DNA from: Scylla paramamosain
Lineage: Eukaryota; Arthropoda; Malacostraca; Decapoda; Portunidae
Direction of reading: 5' to 3'
Length of the DNA stretch: 64,000 nt
Assembly (NCBI RefSeq): GCF_035594125.1
Contig: NW_026973698.1
Location: 742,501-806,500, forward strand
The translations under genes and the position numbers were made by a program. Under the pieces are notes generated by a model. It worked only from the letters and a program-made list of their open reading frames with translations, did not search any database and was not told the DNA's origin. Position 1 is the first letter of the stretch. Each line of letters opens with the position of its first letter. Below, one piece after another: positions 33,991 through 46,394 of this stretch.

Positions 33991-34324
33991 ATATTGAGGT
34001 TCATCTCTTGTCCATAACAAAAGGGCATTTCTGTCTGGTTCCTCAGGTTGGTTGACTAACCCTAAAGCTGCAGGGGTTTTCACACATTTCTCCATTTCAT
34101 ATGTCACTACTCCTATGTGGAAAGATGTGTGTTATTTAGGAAGCTCTCTTCTATCCGAGTTTCTTTTAATCTTTATCATCATGTGTCAAGTCATCCAGTT
34201 CTGGCACTATCTTAGTGGTTGTTCTTTGTATTCTTTCAAATCTCTACATGAAACATCATTCCTCCTTTAATCCATTCTATATCTTTATATATTTACATGG
34301 AAAGATATGTTTGCATTATTTGAA

Positions 34325-34391
<67 letters not shown>

Positions 34392-34660
34392 ATATTGAGG
34401 TTCATCTCTTGTCCATAACAAAAGGGCATTTCTGTCTGGTTCCTCAGGTTGGTTGACTAACCCTAAAGCTGCAGGGGTTTTCACACATTTCTCCATTTCA
34501 TATGTCACTACTCCTATGTGGAAAGATGTGTGTTATTTAGGAAGCTCTCTTCTATCCGAGTTTCTTTTAATCTTTATCATCATGTGTCAAGTCATCCAGT
34601 TCTGGCACTATCTTAGTGGTTGTTCTTTGTATTCTTTCAAATCTCTACATGAAACATCAC
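33859..34660. repeat. 401-bp tandem duplication (2 copies) including (CT)n
   Basis: Copy 1 is about 33859-34259 and copy 2 about 34260-34658. They are nearly identical outside the (CT)n arrays (about 33929-33989 and 34328-34390). The unit shows weak minus-strand LINE-B-like 3' sequence. It lies in the presumed intron between exons A and B. Confidence 0.9.
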
Positions 34661-34757
34661 TGAATTAATTAAGCTTAGCAGAAATTATGTGATGTGCCCT
34701 ACTGATGCTGGTGTGAAGGTGAGGTGTTTGTAGTGAGCCGTGTGATGCCTTCCCCAG

Positions 34758-34852
34758 TGCTGAATATGGAGAGGGCAGCCAGACCACGTACAGGCGACGC
34801 CACACACTGGAGTTTTTTGAAGTGGAGTGCGACCACTCTTCCATCAAGCAAG
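34758..34852 (+). CDS. Candidate host exon B (unidentified gene)
   Basis: The acceptor GATGCCTTCCCCAG ends at 34757 and a strong donor, CAAG then GTTAGTG, follows 34852. The frame at 34759 encodes a conserved-looking peptide with T-T-Y-R-R-R-H-T-L-E-F-F-E-V-E-C-D-H. The frame stays open upstream to 34723, so alternative acceptors at 34733 or 34723 are possible. Only a start at 34724 is phase-compatible with exon A, unless another exon intervenes. It leaves with one extra base, which matches exon C. Confidence 0.5.
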
Positions 34853-35002
34853 GTTAGTGTATGGAACAGCCTGTACAGTGTGGATGGACGAATGGATATT
34901 GGGATGCATGTACAGGTGGGGTATACTGTATGTTCATGTGTGGTTCAAATTCACAAATAGTTTTAAATTGATAGATGCTCTCACACACTGGTTGGTCTAC
35001 AG

Positions 35003-35627
35003 CAGTGGTTCCCAAACTTTTGCAGGCTGGCGCCCCCTTGGCTCCCCGGTGAATTCCTAGCGTACCCCCCCCCCACACACACAGACACATATGGAAACAA
35101 ACACCTCTTTCTTGATATTTGGTATGCTGCAATTTGAAAAGAGAAAGGTTAAACACAAATGTGTATTTCACAAATAAAACCCAATTTAGTAAACCAATTT
35201 ATTTTTTAGCAGTTTTAACTGTTTCAGCAACATGGAATGGTAAATAAACATTCCACCAGTAACCTTCATTGTCTCACACTTAATATTAATGGGATGGATG
35301 TGCTTGGTGCAGGGACATAAGCTTCTCAACATCAGGCTAGAACTCACTAAGAAGTCATAGATCCCCGCGGTCAGTAATTTTCAGTCGGTTTCTTTGCTTG
35401 GAAAGAAGCAAGGCGACTGCATTGAAGCCCCGTTCTACTAAATATGATGTTGGGAAGGCAATAAAGTACATCTTGACCTTGTTCCACAGCACTTGATAGC
35501 AGTCACAGATTTTTTTTTGTAACCAAAAATCTTCGGACTGCCGCCCCCCTACCGCCCCCTTCTTCCTCACCGCCCCATCTTTCCACCGCCCCCAGGGGGG
35601 CGGTACCGCCCACTTTGGGAACCACTG
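35003..35627 (-). mobile_element. hAT-type element, 625 bp, perfect 8-bp duplication
   Basis: The ends are CAGTGGTTCCCAAACTTT and its complement ending TTTGGGAACCACTG. GTCTACAG is duplicated exactly at 34995-35002 and 35628-35635, the 8-bp signature of hAT elements. A minus-strand open stretch at 35570-35355 encodes part of the hAT C-terminal dimerisation domain (F-P-T-S-Y-L-V-E-R-G-F-N-A-V...K-Q-R-N-R-L). The rest of the transposase is missing, so it is a non-autonomous deletion derivative of a ZBED5/FAM200-like hAT. Confidence 0.9.
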
Positions 35628-35639
35628 GTCTACAGTATG

Positions 35640-35870
35640 TACAAAATATTGTCAGCTGCAAGACCTTTTTTGGCCATTTCCTTACAGTTAGGGGTTGGCA
35701 CCATGTACAAGTTTCTGTCCCTTGCATCTTCCTCAGTGCCTCCCGTCCTTTGTAGCTCTGCCACGTTTCCATACCTCCATTTCACTGTCTTTCCCTCCAT
35801 CTTCTTCCCTTGACTGTCTTTTCTCAAGCTCTTTCAATCAGGTCCTGGTCTTCTCTTCTTACTGTATGTT
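35640..35870 (-). mobile_element. LINE C-terminal remnant (family 'D'), copy 1
   Basis: The minus-strand translation (E-L-Q-R...D-A-R-D-R-N-x-x-x-V-P-T-P-N) and the DNA around GTACATGGTGCCAACCCCTAA resemble, in opposite orientation, 48400-48560. It is probably a shared LINE 3' coding remnant; the family is not identified. Confidence 0.35.
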
Positions 35871-35874
35871 CATG

Positions 35875-38285
35875 CATGCTTCAAATTCACAGCATGATAG
35901 CCACAAGCATGGTAACACTAGTGGTGACTGATGCTCTCACTCCCTGATTGGTGGACAGTAATTGCAAGATATTGTTAACTGCAAGACCACAGGTGAATGA
36001 AAACAATTCAGATGAAGAGAACAAAACCATTATAGAGAAACTAGGAATGGACTGGCTTCTTCCTTCTTACACCTTTCCCAAGACATGAAGGAGACAGATC
36101 AGCAAGTTCCATGAGTGTCTGTGGCTTTGAATTATTTCATTCCTCCCTGATACCTGTCTGCAGTTTTGTGGTGTCCAGGCTGCCCTCCTCTACCTGTGCC
36201 TCTCAGTGATGGACCAGGTACTTGCAGTGGGGTTAAAGATCAGGGGAATGGGGTGGCCAGTCCTCTTATTTATGAGTCCAGCAGGCAGTTGTGATTTTTT
36301 GGTGCACATTTCAAATGGCCCAAGGAACAAGTCATGCAAAAACTCTAAATCATTGTTTTGATTTTTTTTTTTTTTTATTTCTAGTTGAAAACACTGAATT
36401 TCCTACACCATAATTAACTAAAGGAATCATTCCTTGTCCATGGCACACATGTTTACCATGACTACAGGACACAGACACAGTGGTCCAAGACACTTGTTGC
36501 CAGCTTGTCATACCCATTGTAGTTATTTCTTGGCTGGTGTACCAAAGCTTTTGATGTGTACAGGTAGTGAGGGATTTTTTGGGAGAATGGCATCTGTGAA
36601 AGTGAGGGAGGGATGTTGTGTAGGCAGCGGTGGGCCACTCTGGTAGACACGTGTGTGTGGGTGTTTTGTTCTCACAGTCCTCCTGCTGTTATTTGAGGAT
36701 GGGTATCCTCTCAATGTTTCATAACATTTAGTATGCATCCTGATGCCTTGTGCCCTCACTCTGGCCTCTTCTTGTGTTAGTGTCCCCTCCCCAACACTTT
36801 GTCAGCCACTTCTGCACACATCTCCTAACACCTGTAATCCTTGCTGTTCCCTCCACTGCAGTCTGTCTTGTGTAAAGTCACAGTACTCCAGTGTGTCCTT
36901 CAGTTAATTCTTTTCTGCCATCCATTGCAAAGATAATGTAATCCATACCAGTGCACATCTGTTTAAATTATTGGAAAGAAATGAGATGATGCTTTTCAAA
37001 ATGCTTTATCTGTAATTGAGAGATGAGTGTTGGTCAGTGGTTCTGGTGGATGGTCTCAACTTTGAGTGAGTTGCTGGATGCATGACACTGCTCTCAACAG
37101 TCACCAGGCTGCCACTGAGCAAACTTTTACAATTCTGTCATGAAGCATCAAACATTATTTTGGCACTTGCCATTTGTATTCCTGTATTGTTTTGATTGCA
37201 ACTCCTAATTTTGTGATTTTGCCTGTGTTAAGCAGTTTTTTCTCTCTTCTTTCCATTTGCATAAAGATCATATATGAATTCTAAAACATGAAAAATAACA
37301 ATAATACTCATAATGCAGTGGGAAGTGGACTGGCGCTGGTCCCTGTGTTGCACCGTCACCCAGACCAGCTGTCACCTGGCAGTACAGGCAGTGCCACGTA
37401 GTGTGTCACTCAGCCTGTTATGTACTGCCCTTGGCACAGTGTGTGATATCAGACTGGTGAGTATGGGTCTTGTCACTATTCAGTGCTGATACTGTGAGTC
37501 ACCCCTCTCTCTGTGGTCATGGGTTTGCTGTGGGTAGTTCACTAAGTAGTGGCAGGGATGTGGAAACACTTGGTGACTACAGCTTATCTCCTATGTTTAC
37601 TAAATGTGCAATATGACACTCCCATACAAGATCGCTATGGAACGTGTCACTTATGCTGCAGCCACTAAGAAACTGTTGCTCTGCACCACCCAAGCACACT
37701 GACTGTGGCAAGGTTAAAACTTGACAAAATGATAACTGTATTATTCCCAAACACTTATTGAAGCCACCACCGTCTGGCCTGTTTACTGACCTGTGTAGTC
37801 ATTGTGTGGCCAGGACAGGCTGGCTGAAATGCTGCTGCAGTGTGATGGCATGCATCCCCCACAGGAGCAGTGGAGCTCTCCCACCACCATATGCAAAAAA
37901 AGGATTAAAATACATAAATATTTTACACTCCATTGACTTGGCAGGAGGTACATTAGATTTAAGCATTCAATGCTGTTCAGGTTAGAATCCCCAGCAAAAG
38001 TTGCTTTATCTCTACCAAAGACTATTAGATAATGTAGAATACATGATTATTGTAAGTTGTATATTCAGAAACATTATAGTCAAGTAAGGGCTTCAGTAGA
38101 AATATGTAAGTTTAGCTACACTTTTCAAAACAAGACAGGCAATGAACTGACCAGTGACAGCGTCGGTCAGTGGCCGTGTTACCATGTTCTTGTTTCCTCA
38201 GCTGGCAAAACTATTATTACAGACTTAGTGAAGCAGTGTCACATGATAGTCCCCTGCCAGGTAACCTACATTATTGCTTCCCTCC
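35875..38285. other. Presumed intron, no further feature
   Basis: Besides short T-runs (36361-36377) I see no gene, RNA or TE terminus. It lies between candidate exons B and C. Confidence 0.4.
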
Positions 38286-38290
38286 TACAG

Positions 38291-38373
38291 CAGGAGTGGA
38301 GCCTCTGGAGCAGCTGATGGCTGACCTGGAGCTGGAGAAGATGGTTCAGGATGCCAGCAAGACAGCTCTTTGA
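38291..38373 (+). CDS. Candidate host terminal exon C (unidentified gene)
   Basis: The acceptor TTGCTTCCCTCCTACAG ends at 38290. Joined to exon B (1 nt + 2 nt) the frame reads through 26 further codons, a Leu/Glu-rich helical peptide (E-Q-L-M-A-D-L-E-L-E-K-M-V-Q-D-A-S), to TGA at 38371-38373. The phase match with exon B across a TE-containing 3.4-kb gap is the main support. Confidence 0.5.
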
Positions 38374-38379
38374 CACTTC

Positions 38380-39045
38380 CAGTAGTGGTAGAAGCCTCCC
38401 ATCACCACCCTCACTCCTCTGCCACTGCTGACCACAACACTGAGGCTGTATTCTTCAGGACCTGATTGTTGCTTGGACTTGAGGCTTCCCTGCTTGGTAA
38501 CACTGTTCTTAAACACTGTGGGCTTTCACTGCAACAATCTCCAAGGTTTACAGAGATGAGATTTACAGAGGTTTACAGAGTCAGGTTCCCCCTGGATATT
38601 TTTATCACTAGTGGAAAATCCTTTTTTAAAGTATCATTAGAATCTTGAAAGTCCAATAACTTCTACTTCATCCAGTTAAGTGTTATTAAGATACAACACC
38701 AAAGTGTTTGAGAATACAGAGCCACAGTTGGCTTAATGCTTTGATCTGTGGCTGAGTGTATGAACTGGTGTCCTGAGTTCTGCATCAGGCTGTTGGTACT
38801 TCACAGGGAGGTGGCAGCTACTGGGTGATGAAGGTTGAGGCTTCCAACTGTGCATACTCGTACACCCCTCAGCTTCATGCAGGGAGGTGCACTATGGTGT
38901 TCTTGTCAAGCTTGCTAACACAAGTTGCTGTTGTTGTGTCCACACTTGCCTCATACAAGTAATAAGTGATTCTCAATGAGTGTTGTGTTGTGGTGGTGCA
39001 AGATGCTGCTGAGGCTGGAGTTTTGTCCCATTGTGTTGTTGGTTG
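38380..39045. other. Unassigned sequence 3' of exon C
   Basis: May include the 3' UTR of the candidate gene; no convincing polyadenylation signal was picked out. Confidence 0.35.
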
Positions 39046-39049
39046 GTTA

Positions 39050-41500
39050 ACTTCCAAGGTGGAGCACATTCTGGCTCTCTTCCCTTTTGCAGAGATCAGC
39101 ATTCTCGGAGTCTTCAGTGTTCACCACCAGCTTTGGCTTTCCTCTCCCTTCACTGACCATCCTGGCAAACTGGCCTTTAATTAACTTTGATATCCTCCAC
39201 GACCAAGAGCAATCTGTGCAACACCCTACTTGTATTCCTGACCATCTTGGAGATATGCCCAACATTCTTGACCTTTACCTAACCTCTGATCCTCATGCTG
39301 TCACCTTATTTTCTCCATTGGGCTCCTCTGATCACAATCTCATATCTGTATCTTGTCCTGTCACTCCACTCCCTACTCAGGATCCCCCTAAGTGAAGGTG
39401 GCTCTGGCATTTTGCCTCTGATAATCAGAGGGAGCTGAGGAGGTATTACCATCTCGGTGTGCTGAGCGCATAACAGAGGTGATAGTGTCTGGCATGGAAG
39501 TGTAGATTCCTCACTCTTTTTCTTGACCTAAACCTTCCAAACCTTGGTTCAACACAGCTTGTTCTCGTGCTATACATGATAGAGAGGTGGCCCACAAAAG
39601 GTACTTGAGCCTTCCATCACCAGAATCTCATGCACTTTATATTTCTGCCCAGAACCATGCCAACTCTGTTCTCCAAAAATCTAAATCTTTAAAGATTTAG
39701 CTCCCTTCATGATTTCTTGCATCTAGCCAAAAAACGTCTCTAATAACTTTGCTTCTTCATCTTTCCCTCCTTTATTTAAACCTGATGGCATCACTGCCAT
39801 CTCATCTATTTCTAAAGCTGACTATTTGCTCAAACCTTTGCTAAAAACTCTACCTTGGATGATTCAGGCCTTGTTCCTCCCTCTCCTCCACCCTCTGATT
39901 ACTTCATACTACTTATTAAAATCCTTCACAGTGATATTCTCCATGCCCTCACTGGCCTAAACTCTTGGAAGGCTTATGGACCTGATGGGGTCCTTACTTT
40001 TGTTCTTCAAAACTGTACCTCCATGTTTGCACCTTGCCTAGTCAAAGTCTTTCAGCTCTGTCTATCAATATCTACCTTTTCTTCTTGCTGGAAGTTTGCT
40101 TACATTCAGCCTATTCCTAAAAAGGGTGACCATTCTAATCCCTCAAACTACCATTCTATTGCTTTAATTTCCTGCTTATCTAAAGTTTTTTAATCTGTCC
40201 TCAACAGGAAGATTCTTAAACATCTATCACTTCACAACCTTCTATCTGATCGCCAGTATGGGTTCCGTCAAGGCTGCTCTACTGGTGACCTCCCTTTCCT
40301 TACTGAATCTTGGTCATCCTCTTTTAAAAATTTTGGTGAAACTCTTGCTGTTGCCTTAGACATATCAAAAGCTTTTGATTGAATCTGGCACAAAGCTTTG
40401 ATTTCCAAACTACCTTCCTACGGCTTCTATCCTCTGTAACTTCATCCCAGGTTTCTTTTCTGACCGTTCTATTGCTGCTGTGGTAGAGGGTCACTGTTGT
40501 TCTAAATCTATTAACAGTGGTATTCCTCACGGTTCTGTCCTGTCACCCAAAACTTCTTGTCCTATCCACTCCTAAGCTGATGATACCACCCTGCACTTTT
40601 GCACATCTTTTCATAGACATCCAACCCTTCAGGAAGTAAATAGTTCACACTGGGAAGCTAGAGACCATCTGACTTCTGATTTTTCTAAAATTTCTGATTG
40701 AGGCAGAGCAAACTGGTATTGTTCAATGCCTTAAAAACTCAATTCCTCCATCTGTCAACTCAACACAGCCTTCCAGACAACTATCTTCTCTTCTTCAATG
40801 ACACTCAGCTGTCCCCCCCTTCTACTTCAGTGACACTCAACTGTCCCCCCTTCTACACTGAACATCCCCAGTCTATCCTTTACTTATAATCTAAACTGGA
40901 AACTTCACATCTCATCTCTAGCTAGAACAGCTTCTATGAATTTAGCCATTCTGAGACATCTCTGCCAGTTTTTCTCACCCCCCAGCTACTAACTCTGTAC
41001 TGGGCCTTTATCCGTCTATGTATGTAGGTTCCACTCATACCACTATTTTAGACAGGGTGGAATCAAAAGCTTTTTGTGTTATCAGCTCCTCTCCTCTTAC
41101 TGACTGTGTTCAGCCTTTTTTTCATCACCACAATGTTGCATCTCTTGCCATCTTTTACTGCTGTTTTCATGCTGTTCTTCTGATCTTGCTAACTGCATGC
41201 CTCCCCTCCTCCTGCAGCCTTGCAGCACAAGACTTTCTTCTTTCTTTCATCCTTATTCTGTCCATCTCTCTAATGCAAGAATTAACCAGTATTCTCAATC
41301 ATTCATCCTCTTCTCTGGTAAACTCGAACTCCCTGCCTGCTTCTGTATTTCCTTCTTCTTGTGACTTCAACTCTTTCAAGCAGGAGGTTTTAAGACACTT
41401 ATCCTTCAGTTTTTGATGATTCTCTTGACATCTCTTTCAGGACTGGCCCCTTAGTGGGATCTTTTTTCCTCTTGTTTCCCTTGGCCAGTGACCCTTAAAA
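39050..41500 (+). pseudogene. LINE-A long copy, 5'-truncated in the endonuclease
   Basis: Starts in the endonuclease (A-E-I-S-I-L-G-V...H-H-Q-L-W-L about 39090; P-L-G-S-S-D-H-N-L about 39325). The connector follows (P-P-S-P-P-P-S-D-Y about 39880; K-A-Y-G-P-D-G-V about 39970), then RT (N-P-S-N-Y; Q-Y-G-F-R about 40255; D-I-S-K-A-F-D followed by a stop about 40360; Y/A-D-D-T about 40580) and the C-terminal region to about 41415. The 3' end at 41440-41500 is GGACTGGCCCCTTAGTGGGA...TTGGCCAGTGACCC plus poly-A. Several stops and small duplications (40790-40850) disable it. Confidence 0.8.
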
Positions 41501-41624
41501 AAAAGTCATGTGTACAGTCCTTGCCTCACATCTCTTCTTGTAGTCTATTCTAGGAGTTATGAAGCAGTTGTAGCAAGTCTTAGCTATGAAATATGTCATA
41601 GCCAGGTCTTAAATCCACATGGGA

Positions 41625-42260
41625 TGGTAAGACTGAGTCCACCCTGTCTTAGCAGCTTATGACAGATGCTCCTGCTGCCAAGATGGTCACTCACAACAAC
41701 TCCAGCTCAGGAATTATTTACCCAGATAGGTTATATTGTATGAACTTATGACACAGAACTCATCAAAAGATACCATGTAGATCATGCAGGTATTCTCTTT
41801 GTCACCGATCTAGTAAGAGAAGCCTTGTAGAGTGACACAGAAAGGAGCAACCCACTTGCCTCTGAAATGAAGGTGACCATATAACACTTAGATATCTTTC
41901 TGCTGGGAAGATACAGTTGTGCAGCAGTGATGGCCTTGGGGATTGTTGACAGAGCCAGCCTTGCCACCAAACCACTTGAAAACTGTGTTTACATTGAGGC
42001 ACTCCTATGGGATCATGTTTACCACATTTCACACGTTTCAAAGACTGAATTACATTGAGGCACTCCTACGGGATCATGTTTTACCACATTTCACACGTCT
42101 CAAAGACTGAATTACTATTTTACCCACTATTCAGTGTCTCTTCTTCCAGTACATAAAAACACAGGAAATATTTATAGAAGCTGTTAATTAGCAGTACTAA
42201 ATGGCAGGTTTTGCTTCATCTTATAGTATTTGAAATGAAGTAGCACTACACATAGCAGAC
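41625..42260 (+). mobile_element. Second Harbinger-like remnant (decayed copy of 14417-15193)
   Basis: Shares with 14560-15070 the ordered blocks CTGCCAAGATGG, ACAGAACTCATCAAAAGATA, TGAAGGTGA(C/T)CATA, GTTTACATTGAGG, GGAAATATTTATAGAAGCT and TATAGTATTTGAAAT. A ~68-bp piece around CACTCCTATGGGATCATGTT is tandemly duplicated at 41995-42115. Confidence 0.6.
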
Positions 42261-42264
42261 GGTG

Positions 42265-42890
42265 ATGATTGACGGTGTGTCAAGTTACAGGTCTTGCTAT
42301 CCTGCTGTGTCCTTTTTCCTCATTTGCTCCTTGGACCTTTCCACTATACCCAAGGTGGTGTCAAGACACACTTTTGGAATCAGTATTTTAAATACCTGAG
42401 AGATGTATTCCTCAAAAAATAAGCCAAAGTAGCCTTCTGCTGCAGTTTTGCTGGGCAGCTGAAGTAACAGCATACAAATGAGGGTTAAACAAATTGTCCA
42501 CTAATAATGTACTACACAAATAAGGCATTTAATTACCATATTAATCAACTGTAATACAAACCATTCAAAAGTATGGCTCATATGCTAAATGTACATACAA
42601 TGTTCATAGGTATGCACTGAAGAACAAAATTGAATACATGTTAACATGAATGAGTGGCAACAGTTATTCACCTATGGGTGATGTCATCTGTAAGATGGAT
42701 GACTTCAAACACTGATGTCCACTGCTAAAACTTCACATGATGCACCCACAGCAACAATGAATCCAGAGGCCCCAGCAACACCAGCAGATGAGGGCTGGAT
42801 GACTCTAACACTACTGCTGGTGGGTGGATGGCTGTGGTCCTCACAGAGAGCCAGACTCTCCTGGAAAGAGGGAAAAAAAGAAATACAGGG
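42265..42890. other. Unassigned sequence
   Basis: A plus-strand frame at 42715-42915 is Ala/Pro/Thr-rich but has no splice or family support. Confidence 0.35.
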
Positions 42891-42894
42891 AGGG

Positions 42895-45728
42895 CTGCTT
42901 TTTTTTTTTTCTTAATGTAGGAGGGACACCAAGGAAAAAAAAAAAAAAACACTGAGATGCCAATCCCTGAGCAAGGTCCGAAGCAGTAGTCAAAAGTTGA
43001 AGCACAGGCATGTTGAAACCTCCCCTCTTGAAGGAATTCAAGTCACAGGAAGGTGGAAATACAGAAGCAGGCAGGGAGTTCCAGATTTTACCAGAGAAAG
43101 TGATGAATGATTGAGAATACTGGTTAACTCCTGCATTAGAGAGGTGGACAGAATAGGAGAGAGAGAAAAGAAAGTTTTGTGCAGTGAGGCCATAGGAGGA
43201 GTGGAAGGCATGCAGTTGGCAAGATCAGAAAAGCAGTTAGCATGAAAATAGTGGTAGAAGACAGCTAGAGATGTAACACTGTGGAGTTGAGAAAAGAGGC
43301 TGAAGACAGTCAGTTAGAGGAGAGGAGTTGATGAGATGAAAAGCTTTTGATTCCACCCTGTCTGGAAAAGCAGTATGAGTGGAACCACCCTAGTCATGTG
43401 AAGCATACTCCATACATGGATGGATAAGGTCCCAGTACAGAGTTAGCAGCTGGAAGGGTGAGAAAACTAGTGATGTCTCAGAACACCTAACTTCATAGCT
43501 GTTTTAGCTAGAGATGAGATGTGAAGTTTTCAGTTTAGATTGTAAGTAAAAGACAGGATGTTCAATGTAGAAAAGAGGGACAGTTGAGTGCCACTGAAGA
43601 AGAGGGGATACTTGTCTGGAAGGTTGTGTTAAGTTGATAAATGGAGGAATTAAGTTTTTGAGGTACTGAACAATACCAAGTTTGTTCTGCCCCAATCAGA
43701 AATTTTAGAGAGATTAGAAGTCAGGCATTCTGTGGCTTCCCTGTGTGAACTGAAGGGTTGGACATCTAGAGACATGGAAAAGTGCAGGGTGGTATCATCA
43801 GCTTCGGAGTGGATAGGACAAGAAGTTTGGTTTAGAAGATTATAGATGAATAATAGGAAGAGAGTGAGTGACAGGACAGAACGTTGAGGAACACCATTAC
43901 TAATAGATTTAGAAGAACAATGACTGCCTACCACAGTAGCAATAGAACGGTCAGAAAGGAAACTTGAGATGAAGTTACAGAGAGAAGGATAGAAGCCATA
44001 GGAGGGTACTTTGGAAATCAAAGCTTTGTGCCAGACTCTATCAAAAGCTTTTGATATGTCCAAGGCAACAGCAAAAGTTTCACCAAAATCTCTAAAAGAG
44101 GATGACCAAGACTCAGTAAGGAAAGCCAAAGTATCACCAGTATAGCAGCCTTGACAGAACCCATACTGGTAATCAGATAGAAGGTTGTGAAGTGATAGAT
44201 GTTTAAGAATCTTCCTGTTGAGGATAGATTAAAAAAACTTAAAATAGGCAGGAAATTAAAGCAATAGGATGGTAGTTTGAGGGATTAGAACACTCACCCT
44301 TCTTAGGAATTTTTTAGGAATGTAGGCAAACTTCCAACAAGAAGGAAAGGTAGATGTTGACAGATGTAGATGTTGACAGACAGAGTTGAAAAAGTTTGAC
44401 TAAACAAGAGCAAGCACAGAGGTGCAGTTTCAGAGAATAATAGGAGGGACTCGTATAAGGTCCATAAGCCTTCTGAGGGTTTATGCCAGCGAAGGCATGA
44501 AGTAGTCAGAGGGTGGAAGAGAGGAAGGAACAAGGCCTACGGTAGTGTTTTTAACAAAGGTCTGAGCAAAGAGTTCAGCTTTAGAGATGGATGTGATAGT
44601 AGTGCCATCTGGCTGAAACAAAGGAGGGAAAAAAAAGAAAAGTTATTGGAGATATCTTTGACTAGATGTGAGAAGTCACAAGGGGAGTTAGATCTTGAAA
44701 GACTGACACTTTCTATCAATGAAGAAGTTTTTGGCTAGTCAGAGAATACACTTGGCATGGTTTTTAGCAGAAATATAAAGCACACGAGATTCTGGTGATG
44801 GAAGGCTCGAGTAATTTTTTGTGGGCCACCTCTCTATCATGTATTGCACAAGAACAAGCGGTGTTAAACCAAGGTTTGGAAGGTTTAGGTCGAGAAAAAC
44901 AGTGAGGAACGTACGCCTCCATGCCAGACACTATCACCTCTGTTATGCAATCAACACACAGACACGGGTCTCTGACAAGGAAGCAGTGGTCATTCCAAGG
45001 AAAATCAACAAAATACCTCCTCAGGTCCCCCAACTAGCCGAGACAAAATGCTAGAGGCACCTCCACTTATGGGGATCCTGAGGAGGGACTGGAGCGATAG
45101 GACAAGATACAGATATGAGATTGTGATCGGAGGAGCCCAACAGAGAAGAAAGGGTGACAGCATAAGCAGAAGGATTAGAGTAGAGGTCAGGAAAAGGTCA
45201 AGAATGTTGGGTGTATCTCCAAGATGGTAAGGAACACAAGTAGGGTGTTGTACCAATTGCTCTAGGTTGTGGAGGATAGCAAAGTTGAAGGCTAGTTCAC
45301 CAGGATGGTCAGTGAAGGGAGAGGAAAGTCAAAGCTGGTGATTAATATTGAAGTCTCCAAGAATGGAGATCTCTGCAAAAGGGAAGAGAGACAGAATGTG
45401 CTCCACTATGGAAATTAAGTAGTCAAAAAATTTCTTATAGTCAGAGGAGTTAGGTGAGAGGTATACAGCACAGATAAATTTAGAGAGTGACTGTAGTCAT
45501 AGCCAGATGGTGGAAAACTCAGAAGATTCAAGAGCGTGGGGCACGAAAGCAGGTTAAGTCATTGCACACATAGACACAACATTCAACTTTGGACTGAATA
45601 TGGAGACAGAAAGTTGGAGGGAACAGAAAATGGGTTACTGTCAGTTGCCTCAGACACCTGTGTTTCAGTGAGGAAAAGATGACGAGGTTTAGTAGAGGAG
45701 AGGTGGTATTCTACTGATCAAAAATTAG
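42895..45728 (-). pseudogene. LINE-A longest copy (endonuclease + RT), minus strand
   Basis: About 2.8 kb from the N-terminal endonuclease (about 45720, T-Q-V-S-E-A-T-D block at about 45640) to the 3' tail (42895-42960). Order: endonuclease H-H-Q-L (about 45340) and P-I-T-I-S region (about 45120), W-N-D-H-C-F (about 44995), connector, RT with D-I-S-K-A-F-D-R-V-W-H-K-A-L (about 44050), N-G-V-P-Q-R-S-V-L-S (about 43895), the catalytic E-A-D-D-T (about 43800; the usual Tyr-Ala is altered) and thumb. The 44129-43650 stretch is open for 159 codons. Frameshifts elsewhere. Confidence 0.8.
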
Positions 45729-45768
45729 ATCCAGGACCACAAATGTTACACAAGTTAATGAAGAAAAG

Positions 45769-45895
<127 letters not shown>

Positions 45896-45897
45896 CA

Positions 45898-45970
45898 GTC
45901 CCCATGGCGCAGTGGATAGCGCGCTGGACTTCTAATCCAGAGGCCGCGGGTTCGAATCCCGCTGGGGATG
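45898..45970 (+). tRNA. tRNA-Arg(TCT)-shaped sequence, possibly a SINE head
   Basis: Seventy-three bases fold as a full cloverleaf: a 7-bp acceptor stem (GTCCCCA with TGGGGAT, one G-U), D arm GCGC/GCGC, anticodon stem CTGGA/TCCAG with loop CTTCTAA (anticodon TCT, Arg) and T arm GCGGG/CCCGC with TTCGAAT. The internal Pol III boxes TGGCGCAGTGG and GGTTCGAATCC are intact. It could be a genuine tRNA gene. However, a further body and a second tRNA-like unit follow and it sits between (TA)n tracts, so it may be the head of a tRNA-derived SINE. There is no clear T-run terminator immediately 3'. Confidence 0.7.
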
Positions 45971-46394
<424 letters not shown>

